Source of the DNA: Haliotis asinina
Lineage: Eukaryota; Mollusca; Gastropoda; Lepetellida; Haliotidae
Assembly: GCF_037392515.1 (NCBI RefSeq)
Contig: NC_090280.1
Span: forward strand, 28,029,118-28,093,117
Reading direction: 5' to 3'
DNA: 64,000 nt
In this document: positions 32,954 through 42,558 of the stretch, one piece after another
Layout: each line of letters starts with the position of its first letter
Position numbering within the stretch: the first letter of the stretch is position 1
Position numbers and translations under genes: made by a program
Notes under the pieces: model-generated
Told to the model about the DNA's origin: nothing
Databases searched by the model: none
Seen by the model: the letters and a program-made list of their open reading frames with translations, nothing else

Positions 32954-33308
32954 GACTGAAATAAATATTGTTGATATACTATATATACTGTGAGTAAAGG
33001 GTTGTTGATATACCATATATACTTTGAGTAAAGCTCAAAGCTTTTCCTTTCATGCGTCCGCTTCCTGAAAGAAAATACTGTTCGGTAACTGCATACATCA
33101 TGGCGTTGTACAAACATCAACGTTCGCCGGGTATGTAGAGGACAAGCAGGAACATATCTCATAACTGTCGATATATCACTACAGTTCTCTGTAAAATAGG
33201 GCATCGTGGAAAACATTTTCTGTTCACTTTCACTGGAGTACTCTTATTTTTCCAGCTGAAATTAGAAGAATTTGTAGATGTTGAACTATATAGGCTTTGA
33301 TCCTCTGT

Positions 33309-34108
33309 TGGAGAAGTGAAGGGCGGAGAGACGTGTAGATGTGGAACTCTTCCCTCAGTTTAGGCTTCATTTGGTACTGTGGTCCTCTGTTGAGGAAGAT
33401 GAGGGGCGGAGAGACGTGTAGATGTGGATCTGTACCCTCAGTTTAGGCTTCATTTGGTACTGTGGTCCTCTGTTGAGGAAGATGAGGGGCGGAGAGACGT
33501 GTAGATGTGGAACTCTTCCCTCAGTTTAGGCTTCATTTGGTACTGTGGTCCTCTGTTGAGGAAGATGAGGGGCGGAGAGACGTGTAGATGTGGATCTGTA
33601 CCCTCAGTTTAGGCTTCATTTGGTACTGTGGTCCTCTGTTGAGGAAGATGAGGGGCGGAGAGACGTGTAGATGTGGAACTCTTCCCTCAGTTTAGGCTTC
33701 ATTTGGTACTGTGGTCCTCTGTTGAGGAAGATGAGGGGTGGAGAGACGTGTAGATGTGGAACTCTTCCCTCAGTTTAGGCTTCATTTGGTACTGTGGTCC
33801 TCTGTTGAGGAAGATGAGGGGTGGAGAGACGTGTAGATGTGGAACTGTTCCCTCAGTTTAGGCTTCATTTGGTACTGTGGTCCTCTGTTGAGGAAGATGA
33901 GGGGTGGAGAGACGTGTAGATGTGGAACTGTTCCCTCAGTTTAGGCTTCATTTGGTACTGTGGTCCTCTGTTGAGGAAGATGAGGGGCGGAGAGACGTGT
34001 AGATGTGGAACTCTTCCCTCAGTTTAGGCTTCATTTGGTACTGTGGTCCTCTGTTGAGGAAGATGAGGGGTGGAGAGACGTGTAGATGTGGAACTGTTCC
34101 CTCAGGAC
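33309..34108. repeat. 83-bp minisatellite, 10 units, grown from the last coding exon
   Basis: GAGGAAGATGAGGGGCGGAG begins at 33392, 33475, 33558, 33641, 33724, 33807, 33890, 33973 and 34056, with a diverged unit at 33309. Two variants (GGAACTCTTCCC, GGATCTGTACCC) alternate in the left half, a small higher-order pattern. The unit at 34022-34108 is the end of the receptor's coding tail, including its stop codon. Copy B has only about 4 diverged units. Confidence 0.95.
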
Positions 34109-34214
34109 TCTCTCGTAATCATGTAGAGGTAAGACATCGTTGTTGGAAGCACGAGGTACATCACTGAAGTCATGGGATAATCTCTCTGCCATCACAGTAA
34201 GGTAGTCACCACAT
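34031..34214 (-). CDS. Terminal exon: cytoplasmic tail and stop codon
   Basis: Acceptor ATTACAG/AT, phase 2, 60 codons then TGA: CGDYLTVMAERLSHDFSDVP, then ASNNDVLPLHDYERVLREQF, then HIYTSLHPSSSSTEDHSTK. DYLTV, DYERV and IYTSL are candidate phosphotyrosine motifs. The matching copy B exon (55985-56180) has the same reading frame to a slightly longer C-terminus (STWRNPN). Frame conservation between copies supports coding function. The last ~20 codons are also the unit of the 83-bp minisatellite. Confidence 0.78.
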
Positions 34215-37200
34215 CTGTAATTACATTACACTTATATTTCTATAGATGATCCTGATGGTTGCTGTTCGGTTGTTCGTTATTTAACGTCACACTGAGCAAT
34301 ATTTCAGCTATATGGCAGATGTCTGTAATTAATCGAGTGTGGACCAGACAATCCAATGATCAACAGCACAAGCATCGGTCTACGCAATTGATTTGTTTGT
34401 TTGAATCTGACCTTAGGCTTCTGATATAAGTCGAATAAATAGTCTTTACATAGACATGAGACAGCAACTGGGCAAATATATAAAGATTCTACTCCATACT
34501 ACTCCAGCATTAAAGATACAAAAGTAAATATATGTACCTTCTGCCCTGGTCCTCTGAAAACGAAGGGAAGACTGAAAATGAATTAATCGTCTACATTACC
34601 ACTTACTGAACACGAGTGAGTGAGTGAGTGAGTATCGTTTTTCTCTGTTTATGACAATATTCATAAAATATCACGGATTGGAACGCCAGGGTGAGAGACT
34701 GAAATGGGTTTCACACATTATCAGGGGTCTTCAGCGTGGCGAACGATTGTTAAACCATTAGGCTACTGTACTGACCTTTACTGAATCCAAACAACAACGA
34801 ATAAAAGAGACATTTGCATTTGTGACAAGCATAGGTTGCACAGGATCAATTCTGACCCGAATCTCCAAGGTGTATTGTAAGACAGTATATGGTTTACAGT
34901 CATTATCATCTCATCCTACCAGGTACCGGGTACCCCTTCACTGATTGGTAAATTATACTGAAATCGCTGAAGAAATCAACTAGCGTTACTGGCCTGTTAT
35001 AGCGAGAATACCAGTGGGTTGTTGAAGACCAATTCACTTTGGGGTAAGGGCGTGCTGCTTGAGGTGTGTTGGTTTGTGGAGGGGAGTGAACTGATGACTC
35101 AATGCATTTGATTCATTTGATGGAAAGGATTCATACATTCACTGTACCTTTCACGTCCTTGCAGACAAGAACAGTGACTGCTGCCACCACAACTGCCACA
35201 ACAGTCAGCATAACGGAGTAGACAGCTACGATGGGGACGATGTCGTCTACGTTGACATCACCTCCTGATATAACACATGTATTTAGTATAGGACACATAT
35301 GAGATCCGTCGTTAATATTTAGGAGATAAACCTCATGTGTTGGCCAATTTCCGGGTGTTATTGAGTATTTGAAGCACGGGAATGCATTTGGAACCGACGG
35401 CTGCAGTAATACACTAGTGTAATATCGCTTCACGTATGACGTCAAAATGGTTCAAAGTTGTGACGTCACAATGCTAATGTTGATGTCGAGATTTTACTAG
35501 ACCTTGTATGACATGAAAGCTGAGAGTCCTCACACTGTATCCATTTCGCCGCAGTTTCTGTCAATTTATGCTGGCGAGTAATAAACATTAAACTCGTTGA
35601 AGATTTAGTGTCAAACTCACTTTCGCTCGTCTGATACCAAACCATTAACTCGTTTAATAAAAATGGTATTACACGGAAGGTCGTTTAGTATCCTCTATTT
35701 ACTTTCAAATCACAGATACTGATTGCAGTATATTTGGAAGAAATACTTTTCGTAGCTATTTTTTCAAAGATACTACAATTCATAATAAACTAACAGAGCC
35801 CTGTCTTCATCACAAAACATCAACTGAAGCGAGAGATGGACAATGGAAAAAGATTCATCCGTGAGGTATGAAATATTACCTTGTTCGTACTAAACACTGA
35901 ATATATTTCGGACATCAATAATGGCCAGCTAAGATTTTTTAAACATAAGAAAATGGTATTTGTTCTAGGACCAACTTGTCAAAGAAACTACGATTCTTTA
36001 TAAGGTAGGAGAGTCCTGTCTACATCGCATAACGGGAAAAGGAAGCAAGCAATTAATGAAGAAGGAAGAATTATCCGTGCGGCACGACGGGAAGTATAAC
36101 CGTTGCATCTGTCCAGGCTACTGGATCTGTTATCACTGAACCCTGGATATGTTTCGTGACTTAATTTATAACAGGAATTAAAAATAATAAAATTGTAATA
36201 AATAATAAGACTCATATGGCAACATTTCTTGGCTCCGAATTGACACCCTTCACACAGTCCTTAAGCATGCTCGTAGTTAACCTTGAGACACCAACCTTCT
36301 ATTTCCTGGTAGCTGCCGTCATTTTCATCTTCCCTGTGATACAATACCAGACTGATGAAAGTGATTATTGAACACGAGGAAAATGTGAGGAAATGAATAT
36401 TAAACGTGATGAGGACATTATAAAGATAATTAGGTCCACACAAAGTCACTGACACAAAATATTACATTATGATGTGGATTTTGTGTAGTTTCACTCTGAA
36501 GTCGTTCAAGGTCACATCGTTTTGGGGAGAATAAATTAGTGAGTATTGATACATGCCACATTAATTTGGCAGCTATTCGAGGCGATGAACTGTTTATTCA
36601 TTTAATCTGAAACTCACCGATAATCAGCGTATCCTGTCAGTTGAAAGTTGCAATATTCTGTGGTTAATGATGAACGCAAAGAGATGGTTCTTTATCCACC
36701 CTTAATGATTTTATTACTGCACGCCGATATGCGACGTTGGTACTCTTTAGACACGTCTCAGAAATTACAAGTGTAAAAGAAACTGCGCTGAAATAAGTAG
36801 TGAGTGAGTTGAGTTTTGCGGGGCACTCAGCAATATTCCAGCTATATGGCGGCGGTCTGTAAATAATCGAGACTGGACCAGACAATCCAGTGATCAACAA
36901 CATGAGCATCGATCTGCGTAATTGGAAACCGATGACATATGTCAACCAAGTCAGCGAGTCTGACCACCCGATCCCGTTAGTCGCCTCTTACGACAAGTAC
37001 AGTCACCTTTTATGGCAAGCATGGGTTGCTGAAGGCCTATTCTACCCCGGGACCTTCACGGGTCCTGAAGTAAGTAACCACCATTTGTCGTGAATGTTCA
37101 GAATGTTCAGAATGTTCAGACAGTTTTCTTAAATGGATAAAGAAGAGCAGGAACTGTTACTCATAAGTGATACATTAAGTATTTAATGATTCATGGGTAC

Positions 37201-40200
37201 CCTTTTAACCTTTAAAGAAACGTCTTCTGATGTGTTGCATATTTCATTTAATATGTTAGAAACGACTTATGACACCAACCTTCTATCTGCTGGTAGCCCC
37301 CGTCTGCTCCTGAGTCCCGGGTGTATGTGACAATGCTGAGGACAGAATTTTACAAAGGTTAAAGTTTGTCCAAACAGACAGTCAAACACACTGGAATGTA
37401 ATTGCCTCACAAAATCTATTACATACATGTACACGTGCTGGGAATTTCATAATTGAAGTTTTCCTAACGAAAGTGATATAACTGGAAATGTTTTTACACC
37501 GGCAAGACAGACTTTCAGAAAATACACGATGGCAAGTTATTGACAAGCATGAAATGTCCTGTTGTTGACTCGGTGCTAACTTGTACATTCACCAAACCTG
37601 TTTTAGTCGCCTAGTGAGGAAGCAAGTGATCACTGGGGAAGTATAGACCAAGAAAGACCAATGACCTTGATGATCGAGTCCTGATTCGTCTGGAAACATG
37701 TAATACCATGGCACAGACGGAAGAACTCTGTCAGTAATAAAAACTGGCGAGTCCGACTCTCCACTAGTTTTGTTTGTTTACTTGTTTTTTTAATGTTGCA
37801 CACAGCAATATTTCAACTAAATTTGGTGGGATGTATATTATCGAGTCTGGACCAGACAATGAAGTGATGAACAGTATGAGGATCGATCTTTGCAACTGAG
37901 ATACAATGGCATGTATCGCTAAATAAGCGAGCCTGTCCACCCGATCCCGTTAGTCGCCTCCAACAAACATGAGTTGACTCACCCGGATTTCACAGGTTCC
38001 TATCCAGTACCATTAGAATGAGACTGTAGCTGCGGTTCTGAGGAACAGTCACCGATCGACGTTATAAACAGAAAGTATACCGTTGTCGTGCCTCATTTTG
38101 GAAGCCATCATTTGACGAATTGAACCAAATCGAAAGTCTTTCGATTATTTGTGATGGCAAATTTGAACTGGAGAGCCTTCTGCAGGAATTGATGTAGTTC
38201 TACTAAATGAATGGCAGATGATTCGAGGCTTGATTGCCATTATAAGGAGACTGAGGGATGCGAGCCACGAGACAGGCATCTAGGTACTAATGTGGTCGCT
38301 AGCTCAGGACTTTTTTTAAATGTGAAAATTTTGAGATGACCCCCAACTCTTCACAGTACACTATATCTAGACATAATGTAGTGTGAAGCGTTTCAAGTCA
38401 AGTTTCGTCTAGTAACCACAACCATGATTTGAGAAATGAGAATTTTAGCTTACAAGGGTACGTATTTATTCCCAACCACCAGCAGCCCGATCTGTGGTAT
38501 ACTATCAATTAAGACTGCGTCAGAAACTTCAAAGCCATTATACTCACCGATTCAAAATGTATCCCCTCCCTGAAAAGGGAGTAGACAATTACACTTGCAA
38601 AATGTTAGACGACAAATATACGATCAACGAATTATTGGTGTAGCTGCACACATGTGAATCATAAATACAAAATACTTTTCGCCACAAAGAGGCGACTTTC
38701 TTCCTTTCTTGTTAACACCAATGGCGTCTTTAAACTCAATCAAAATCGAACATAAAAAAATAGAATAATCTGCTGTGACATAAATCCATTCATTTAAATC
38801 AAAGAAGAAGATGATAGTATGTGAGTATGATGTGAAGCTTGTAAATGTAGACATTTATGCAGTGCTGAGTTTATTATACTATTGTCAAAGTAAAAAAATA
38901 AACTTTTGTATGGGTGAATATATCAGTTATCAGGATAAAACTATATTCGCCTCCTGACTAAAAGTGGTATAATGTATGTACTATATAAAAGAACACTAGT
39001 TTTCAGTTGTACTTTCTTCTTCCTTCATTTTTGTAGCTATTCCGGTTGGATTTGTTACTAAAATATTTTATCCAACTATTTCCCGGTTATGTCTGAACAC
39101 CGTGCTATTAATATTGCAGGAAATAACATATGCAGGAAATAATCGCAACACAACTTAAAGTATTTGCAGCTGAGTGAGTGAGTTTAGTTTTAGCAACATT
39201 TCAGCAATAGAACAGGACAACAGTAATGGGTTTCACATATTTTTGCTATGTCGCTATGTCGGAAATCGAACCCGGGTGTTTGGCGTGATGAGCGAACACT
39301 GTAACGACTGGGCTACCCCACCGCCCCTACTTGCAATTGGAAGTGCGAAAGAAGTGCTTTTGAACGTATGCATTCCATGGTTATAAGATCAAGCTGGATC
39401 ATGGCATAGCATAAATTTAATAATACCAGGTACAAACAAACATGAACGCAGGATTCTAAAATACCGCGGTGGAACACTTTTTCATTCACTCTCACATCAC
39501 ACCGTATTACCCCCGGGTCTGTGTTTTCTACAAGCAACCACTATGACGACAACGGCGATGACCACGATCAGGACCAAACAGACAGCAGCCACGGGGACCA
39601 TGGAAACGACACCAGATTCATTAAGCTCACGTGCTGAAACATTTAATATGTACCATGCAGTTTAGTATGTGTCTAATCCTGTTTTAAATGCAAATATGCA
39701 ATACCTTATCTACTATATCGGCAATACCGTATCCACTTTCTGTACGTGTGCATGGCGCGTTCTTTCTTTGGATGTCTCTCAGTATTCCACAATACGTAAT
39801 ATTACAAAGGGTATACGGTGGCACTTCCAAACGACATCTAAAATAATATTTCCTTTTGTCACTTTGCATATCATGTTATCCTTTATGGCATATTTTCAGT
39901 TTATAGGGCAAGCAGAAACATTTGAGATTGTTGGACTGACTCTCTGACTTCTATAAACAATATTCCAGCAACATCACAGAGGGGTCCACCAGAAATGGGC
40001 TTCCTATATTGTATCCATCTGGAGATTCGAACCAAGGTTTTCGGCGTGACGAGTCAACGCTTTAACCACTAGGCTACCCCACCACCCCTGTGATTGTAGC
40101 TGATAATTGAACCTTGACGTCAAAATTGAATTCTTAATGAATACTACGAGTGGAAATGATTACTGATTTTGAATGGTGTCATTCCAAGTTTTGTCCAAAT

Positions 40201-42558
40201 ACAACTTTAAATGTGACATATTCTGTTACTAAAGAATGTGTGCAGGCCTTACTGATGACCTCCAGTATCAGGTTCCGTGATGTACTCCCATGGGTGTTGT
40301 TGACGTGACACGTGTACTGTCCAGACACAGACACATCTACAGCTGGTTTAGACAACACAGCCTCCCTGTGTCTTGTAATCACCACCTCTCTGGGTGTGTC
40401 CCACCAGGTTACAGTGCAGGCAGGGTTACAGTCAGCAGAACATCTCACTGTTACAGGTTTCCCTTCTTCTACCTGCAGCTTGTTCCTTGTGCCGTCAAAG
40501 TGTATCTGGTCAGGTCCATCTGGAATGGATGTGAGATGATCAGAAATAATAATTTGAAATTTTCTTCTATCATACCCCTGCCACCATATATCTAGCGTGG
40601 CTGTCTTCCAAAGGGATTCAAGATTGAAGAATGATATTTGATTATAACTAGAATCCCAGCCCCGTGTCTACTGATATCACACACGTTGATAAAAATAAAG
40701 ATATACTCGGAAAGCCTTTGTAACTCTATCAACTCGTGTTTATATAATTGATATCAGTAGACGCGAGAGTGATAATCTCTATTTATGCGCATACTTGCAG
40801 AATGGCTGAGCAATTGCAACAGAGGACACGGCGTGATGATGAATCGGATCGGGACATCATAGCTCGGGTCTTTCCATAAAACATCCGTTTCAGGAAGTTT
40901 GTAGTTTCTGAGTTATTATTGAGTGGGCAAGCTGCATATTCACTTGAAGTTTAGGCATCAAATGTTGATAGTGACAACATGTAGAGCAGAATCAGATTTT
41001 CTGAGTACTGTATATGAAGAAACATCTAGCGTCTGTTATTGTTTCAATATTAATCAACCTGAACCTACATAAAACATTGAGTGTGTATCCCCGACTCCAG
41101 TGTGACAGTAGTCCTTCTTCTCCAGATTGACACGAGTACACTCCCTTGTCCTCCTTGGTGACGTAGTCTATGGTTAGGCATTGTCCGTGCACGTGCACTC
41201 TGTTGTCTACCCTGCTGTCTACACTCCTGTTGTTTCTCCTCCAGGTGTAGGACGTGTTCAGTGTATATCGGTACAGAGACTGGTCTGTAGGAAGACTCCG
41301 GAAGGTTGTGGAGCAGGTCAGGTTGACAGGATCACCGGATACAGGGTCAGCAACTCTCGTGATGATGTTCGGTTTTGATGGTTTCTCTGTCAAAAGTTGA
41401 ATGGAAATGGTTGTAATCTTGCCTTTAGTCTTATTAATTATGAATGACATATATGAATATGTACGATAGATTCAGTGGCATTCAGTTATTATATGCCAAA
41501 ATGTCGTTTGAACAGAAAGTTTATTTGAATTGATCTCAGTGAACGTCATTCCCGACATATGTTCTATCCATTCCCAAGGAAGCAATAACGTATGTACAGA
41601 TGCATAATGAATGTAGTGAGGCAGAATGGCTGACCACATCCGTGGTACTGTCCATAAAACTTCTACTCGGAGAAAGGATGGTCGATTGTTATAAAAGGTG
41701 TGTAGAGAGAGAGGAAGGTCAGGTGATATACAACATCTGTAGGGAGAGAGGAATGTCATGTGTAATGAAACGTCCGTAGGGAGAGAGAGGAAGGTCAGTT
41801 GTTCTAACACTTATGTAGGGAGAGAGGAAGGTCAGGTGTTATAAAACGTCTGTAGGGAGAGAGGTAGGTCAAGTGTTATATAACACAGACAAAAACCTTC
41901 ATGGAAGTGCCATGGAAGAAGATGGGTCAATGTCATAGTTTACCCTTGAATAGTAATAAGATATATTTCATCTGGATTCTTTTACAGGATGAAGCTTTAT
42001 AGCTTCATCGCTAAGGTAATTTGTTCTTGCAATGACACTTGTGTAAACGACATTAAACTATAATGCTATAATGACAAAACTTCCTTTGTAAGTAAGGATG
42101 ATTATTTCGCAGATTATCTGCCCGTGACCGCCATATTTCTATCAATGTGTCTCAAAAACACACGCTTTTGATGCTGAATTTATGTTTATATTTGGTACTC
42201 AGATTGTAATCACACTTACGCAGTACAATAAGAAGTTGAGTCCCAGGAGACACTTCACTGTTATGAGTGGTTAAGTTGTAGACTCCGGCGTCGTGTACGT
42301 CAACACTGTGGAATGTGAGAATGACTTGCTTCCTCCCCTCCATAGATGTACTGACATTCAGCTGAATCCTCGTCCCGTTCTGTGTGTGTGTGTTGACACT
42401 TGCAGACAGAAGCTTATTGTCATCCACAATGAACAGAGGAGTGAAAACAGTTCTGTTGGGTTTCTGTTGTCTTATCTTAAAATCCGTAACTGACTGACTG
42501 ACACGCCAGGTCATGTTGACACTTTGTCCGACACGGGCCACAGTGTTGGTATAAGAAG
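34031..42558 (-). CDS. Ig-superfamily transmembrane receptor with tyrosine-motif tail (11 exons, 5' end not found)
   Basis: Minus-strand exons in order: Ig1 42558-42220, Ig2 41386-41069, Ig3 40519-40253, TM1 39633-39511, 38569-38548, 37335-37280, 36633-36618, 36351-36296, TM2 35264-35148, 34553-34538, 34214-34031 (stop). Every one is bounded by AG/GT and all phases fit (1-1, 1-1, 1-1, 1-1, 1-2, 2-1, 1-2, 2-1, 1-1, 1-2, 2-end). It would be a single-pass cell-surface protein: three Ig domains outside, several Tyr motifs inside (GYIL, YQQI, GYADY, YQEI, DYLTV, DYERV), suggesting SH2- or adaptor-based signalling. Two TM exons in one transcript would flip the tail outside, so they are probably alternatives. 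The signal-peptide exon was not found; a weak candidate (MLKLLVACRL, phase-1 GTATTG donor) lies near 43055-43010. The family resembles molluscan Ig receptors, but no named orthologue is claimed. Confidence 0.72.
34258..34392 (-). mobile_element. SINE family B copy, 3' part (intronic)
   Basis: TCACACTGAGCAATATTTC, AGCTATATGGCAGATGTCTG, TGGACCAGACAATCCAATG, ATCAACAGCACAAGCATCGG. The same insertion is in copy B (56228-56350), so it predates the duplication. Confidence 0.8.
34538..34553 (-). CDS. 16-nt microexon, module c
   Basis: Acceptor TTTTCAG/AG, donor GAAG/GTACAT, phase 1-2; adds EDQGRR. Copy B (56506-56521) encodes DYQGRR, so the copies differ by the presence of a tyrosine. Confidence 0.6.
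34608..34785 (-). mobile_element. SINE family A copy, diverged (intronic)
   Basis: GAGTGAGTGAGTGAG tail, then ACAATATTCATAAAATATC, AAATGGGTTTCACAC, and a decayed head (AACCATTAGGCTACTG). Shared with copy B (56588-56795), so older than the duplication. Confidence 0.7.
35148..35264 (-). CDS. TM2 exon: second transmembrane exon
   Basis: 39 codons, phase 1-1, acceptor ATATCAG/GA, donor AAAG/GTACAG. GDVNVDDIVPIVAVYSV is followed by MLTVVAVVVAAVTVLVC and a basic KDVK. Strongly hydrophobic. Conserved in copy B (57163-57279). Because TM1 and TM2 share phase 1-1, either can be skipped without shifting the frame. Confidence 0.7.
35320..35690. repeat. ~370-bp indel present in copy A only, possible MITE
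   Basis: Copy A has about 370 bp that copy B lacks (compare GTCGTTAATATT at 35311 and 57326). The ends TAGGAGATAAAC and GTTTAGTATCCTCTA are imperfect inverted repeats. No coding potential. Insertion in A or deletion in B cannot be separated with certainty. Confidence 0.5.
36296..36351 (-). CDS. Tyrosine-motif exon, module b
   Basis: 56 nt, phase 2-1, acceptor CATCAG/TC, donor GAAG/GTTGGT. Reads LVLYHREDENDGSYQEIE. Matches the module-a exon in length, phase and the YQ-x-IE end, so the microexon+56-nt pair was tandemly duplicated. Copy B: 58016-58071. Confidence 0.7.
36618..36633 (-). CDS. 16-nt microexon, module b (22 nt in copy B)
   Basis: Acceptor TGACAG/GA, donor ATCG/GTGAGT, encodes GYADYR in phase 1-2. 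In copy B the acceptor lies 6 nt earlier (58337-58358, ETGYADYR). Copy A has lost that upstream CAG; the next AG keeps the frame. Confidence 0.6.
36795..37072 (-). mobile_element. SINE family B, full length, present only in copy A
   Basis: Covers the whole family: GTTTTGCGGGGCACTCAGC, AGCTATATGGCGGCGGTC, CAGACAATCCAGTGATCAAC, GTCAACCAAGTCAGCGAG, CCCGATCCCGTTAGTCGCC, GGCAAGCATGGGTTGCTG and TTCACGGGTCC. It is flanked by GAAATAAGTA and GAAGTAAGTA; copy B has one uninterrupted GAAATAGGTA. This is a clean filled/empty pair. Confidence 0.92.
37280..37335 (-). CDS. Tyrosine-motif exon, module a
   Basis: 56 nt, phase 2-1, acceptor CCTCAG/CA, donor GAAG/GTTGGT. Reads IVTYTRDSGADGGYQQIE; the YQQI motif suits SH2 binding. 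Identical length and near-identical sequence in copy B (58699-58754). Paralogous to the exon at 36296. Confidence 0.7.
37770..38010 (-). mobile_element. SINE family B copy (intronic)
   Basis: GTTGCACACAGCAATATTTC, GAGTCTGGACCAGACAATG, GAGGATCGATCTTTGC and ACCCGATCCCGTTAGTCGCC. Shared with copy B at 59150-59375. Confidence 0.8.
38548..38569 (-). CDS. 22-nt microexon, module a
   Basis: Acceptor TTTTCAG/GG, donor ATCG/GTGAGT, phase 1-2; encodes GRGYILNR with the next exon. Conserved in copy B at 60835-60856 (GRGYIVDR), including both splice sites, although the intron around it has drifted. That conservation is the main support for so short an exon. Confidence 0.65.
38666..39165. other. Intronic stretch outside the duplication
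   Basis: AT-rich intron sequence between TM1 and module a of the Ig receptor gene. No repeat or gene recognised. Confidence 0.5.
39166..39332 (-). mobile_element. SINE family A copy, 3' of the TM1 exon (intronic)
   Basis: GCTGAGTGAGTGAGTTTAG, GCAACATTTCAGCAATAG, AAATCGAACCCGGGTGTTTG, GACTGGGCTACCCCACCGCC. Within the receptor intron. Confidence 0.85.
39511..39633 (-). CDS. TM1 exon: first transmembrane exon
   Basis: 41 codons, phase 1-1, acceptor GTTTCAG/CA and donor GGGG/GTAATA. A short juxtamembrane RELNESG is followed by about 25 hydrophobic residues (VPVAAVCLVLIVVIAVVVIV) and a basic stop-transfer CRKHRPGG. Not present in the duplicated copy. Confidence 0.8.
39942..40090 (-). mobile_element. 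SINE family A copy (intronic)
   Basis: ACAATATTCCAGCAACATC, GGGGTCCACCAGAAATGGGC, GATTCGAACCAAGG, GCTTTAACCACTAGGCTACC. Between the Ig3 and TM1 exons. Confidence 0.85.
40253..40519 (-). CDS. Ig3 exon: canonical Ig domain with C-x4-C-x2-C pattern
   Basis: 89 codons, phase 1-1, acceptor TTCCAG/AT and donor ATCA/GTAAGG. VTVRCSADCNPACTVTWW has the first Cys and core Trp, plus an extra Cys pair around CNPAC that is common in lophotrochozoan Ig receptors. SVSGQYTCHVNNTHG gives the second Cys, and ILEVI ends the domain. Confidence 0.85.
40520..41068. other. Intron between Ig3 and Ig2 exons
   Basis: No repeats recognised. An ATATCAGTAGACRCGRG phrase occurs in both orientations near 40665 and 40750, a loose inverted repeat. 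Confidence 0.45.
41069..41386 (-). CDS. Ig2 exon: canonical Ig domain
   Basis: 106 codons, phase 1-1, acceptor TTGACAG/AG and donor TTTTAT/GTAGGT. DPVNLTCSTTF supplies the first Cys, SYTWRRNN the core Trp, CLTIDYVTKEDKGVYSCQSG the D-x-G-x-Y-x-C strand. N-glycosylation sites NLT, NTS and NRS. Confidence 0.85.
41387..42219. other. Intron between Ig2 and Ig1 exons, with a short tandem repeat
   Basis: A degenerate ~35-40-bp repeat (GTAGGGAGAGAGGAAGGTCA and GTGTTATAAAACGTC-like phrases) runs at about 41700-41885. No exon recognised. Confidence 0.55.
42220..42558 (-). CDS. Ig1 exon: V-like Ig domain without the canonical cysteines
   Basis: 113 codons, phase 1-1, acceptor TTTCAG/CT and donor CTGC/GTAAGT. 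Features include GQSVNMTWRVSQS where Met takes the usual first Cys position, a strand ILTFHSVDVHDAGVYNLT with the D-x-G-x-Y signature and Asn where the second Cys is usual, and N-glycosylation sites (NMT, NRT, NGT, NVS, NLT). This resembles membrane-distal V domains of CD2/SLAM-type receptors, which also lack that disulfide. Confidence 0.75.

Larger units (their letters stand above)
32412..38665. repeat. Segmental duplication, copy A
   Basis: Matches 53936-60950 in the same orientation. Breakpoints are where GGGTGATACCAATAC begins (32412/53936) and where GTGAATCATAA ends. A by-eye comparison of the first ~160 bp shows 6 differences, roughly 4%. The segment contains the cytoplasmic half of the Ig receptor gene, its 3' minisatellite and several SINEs, but not the Ig exons. 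Confidence 0.92.
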
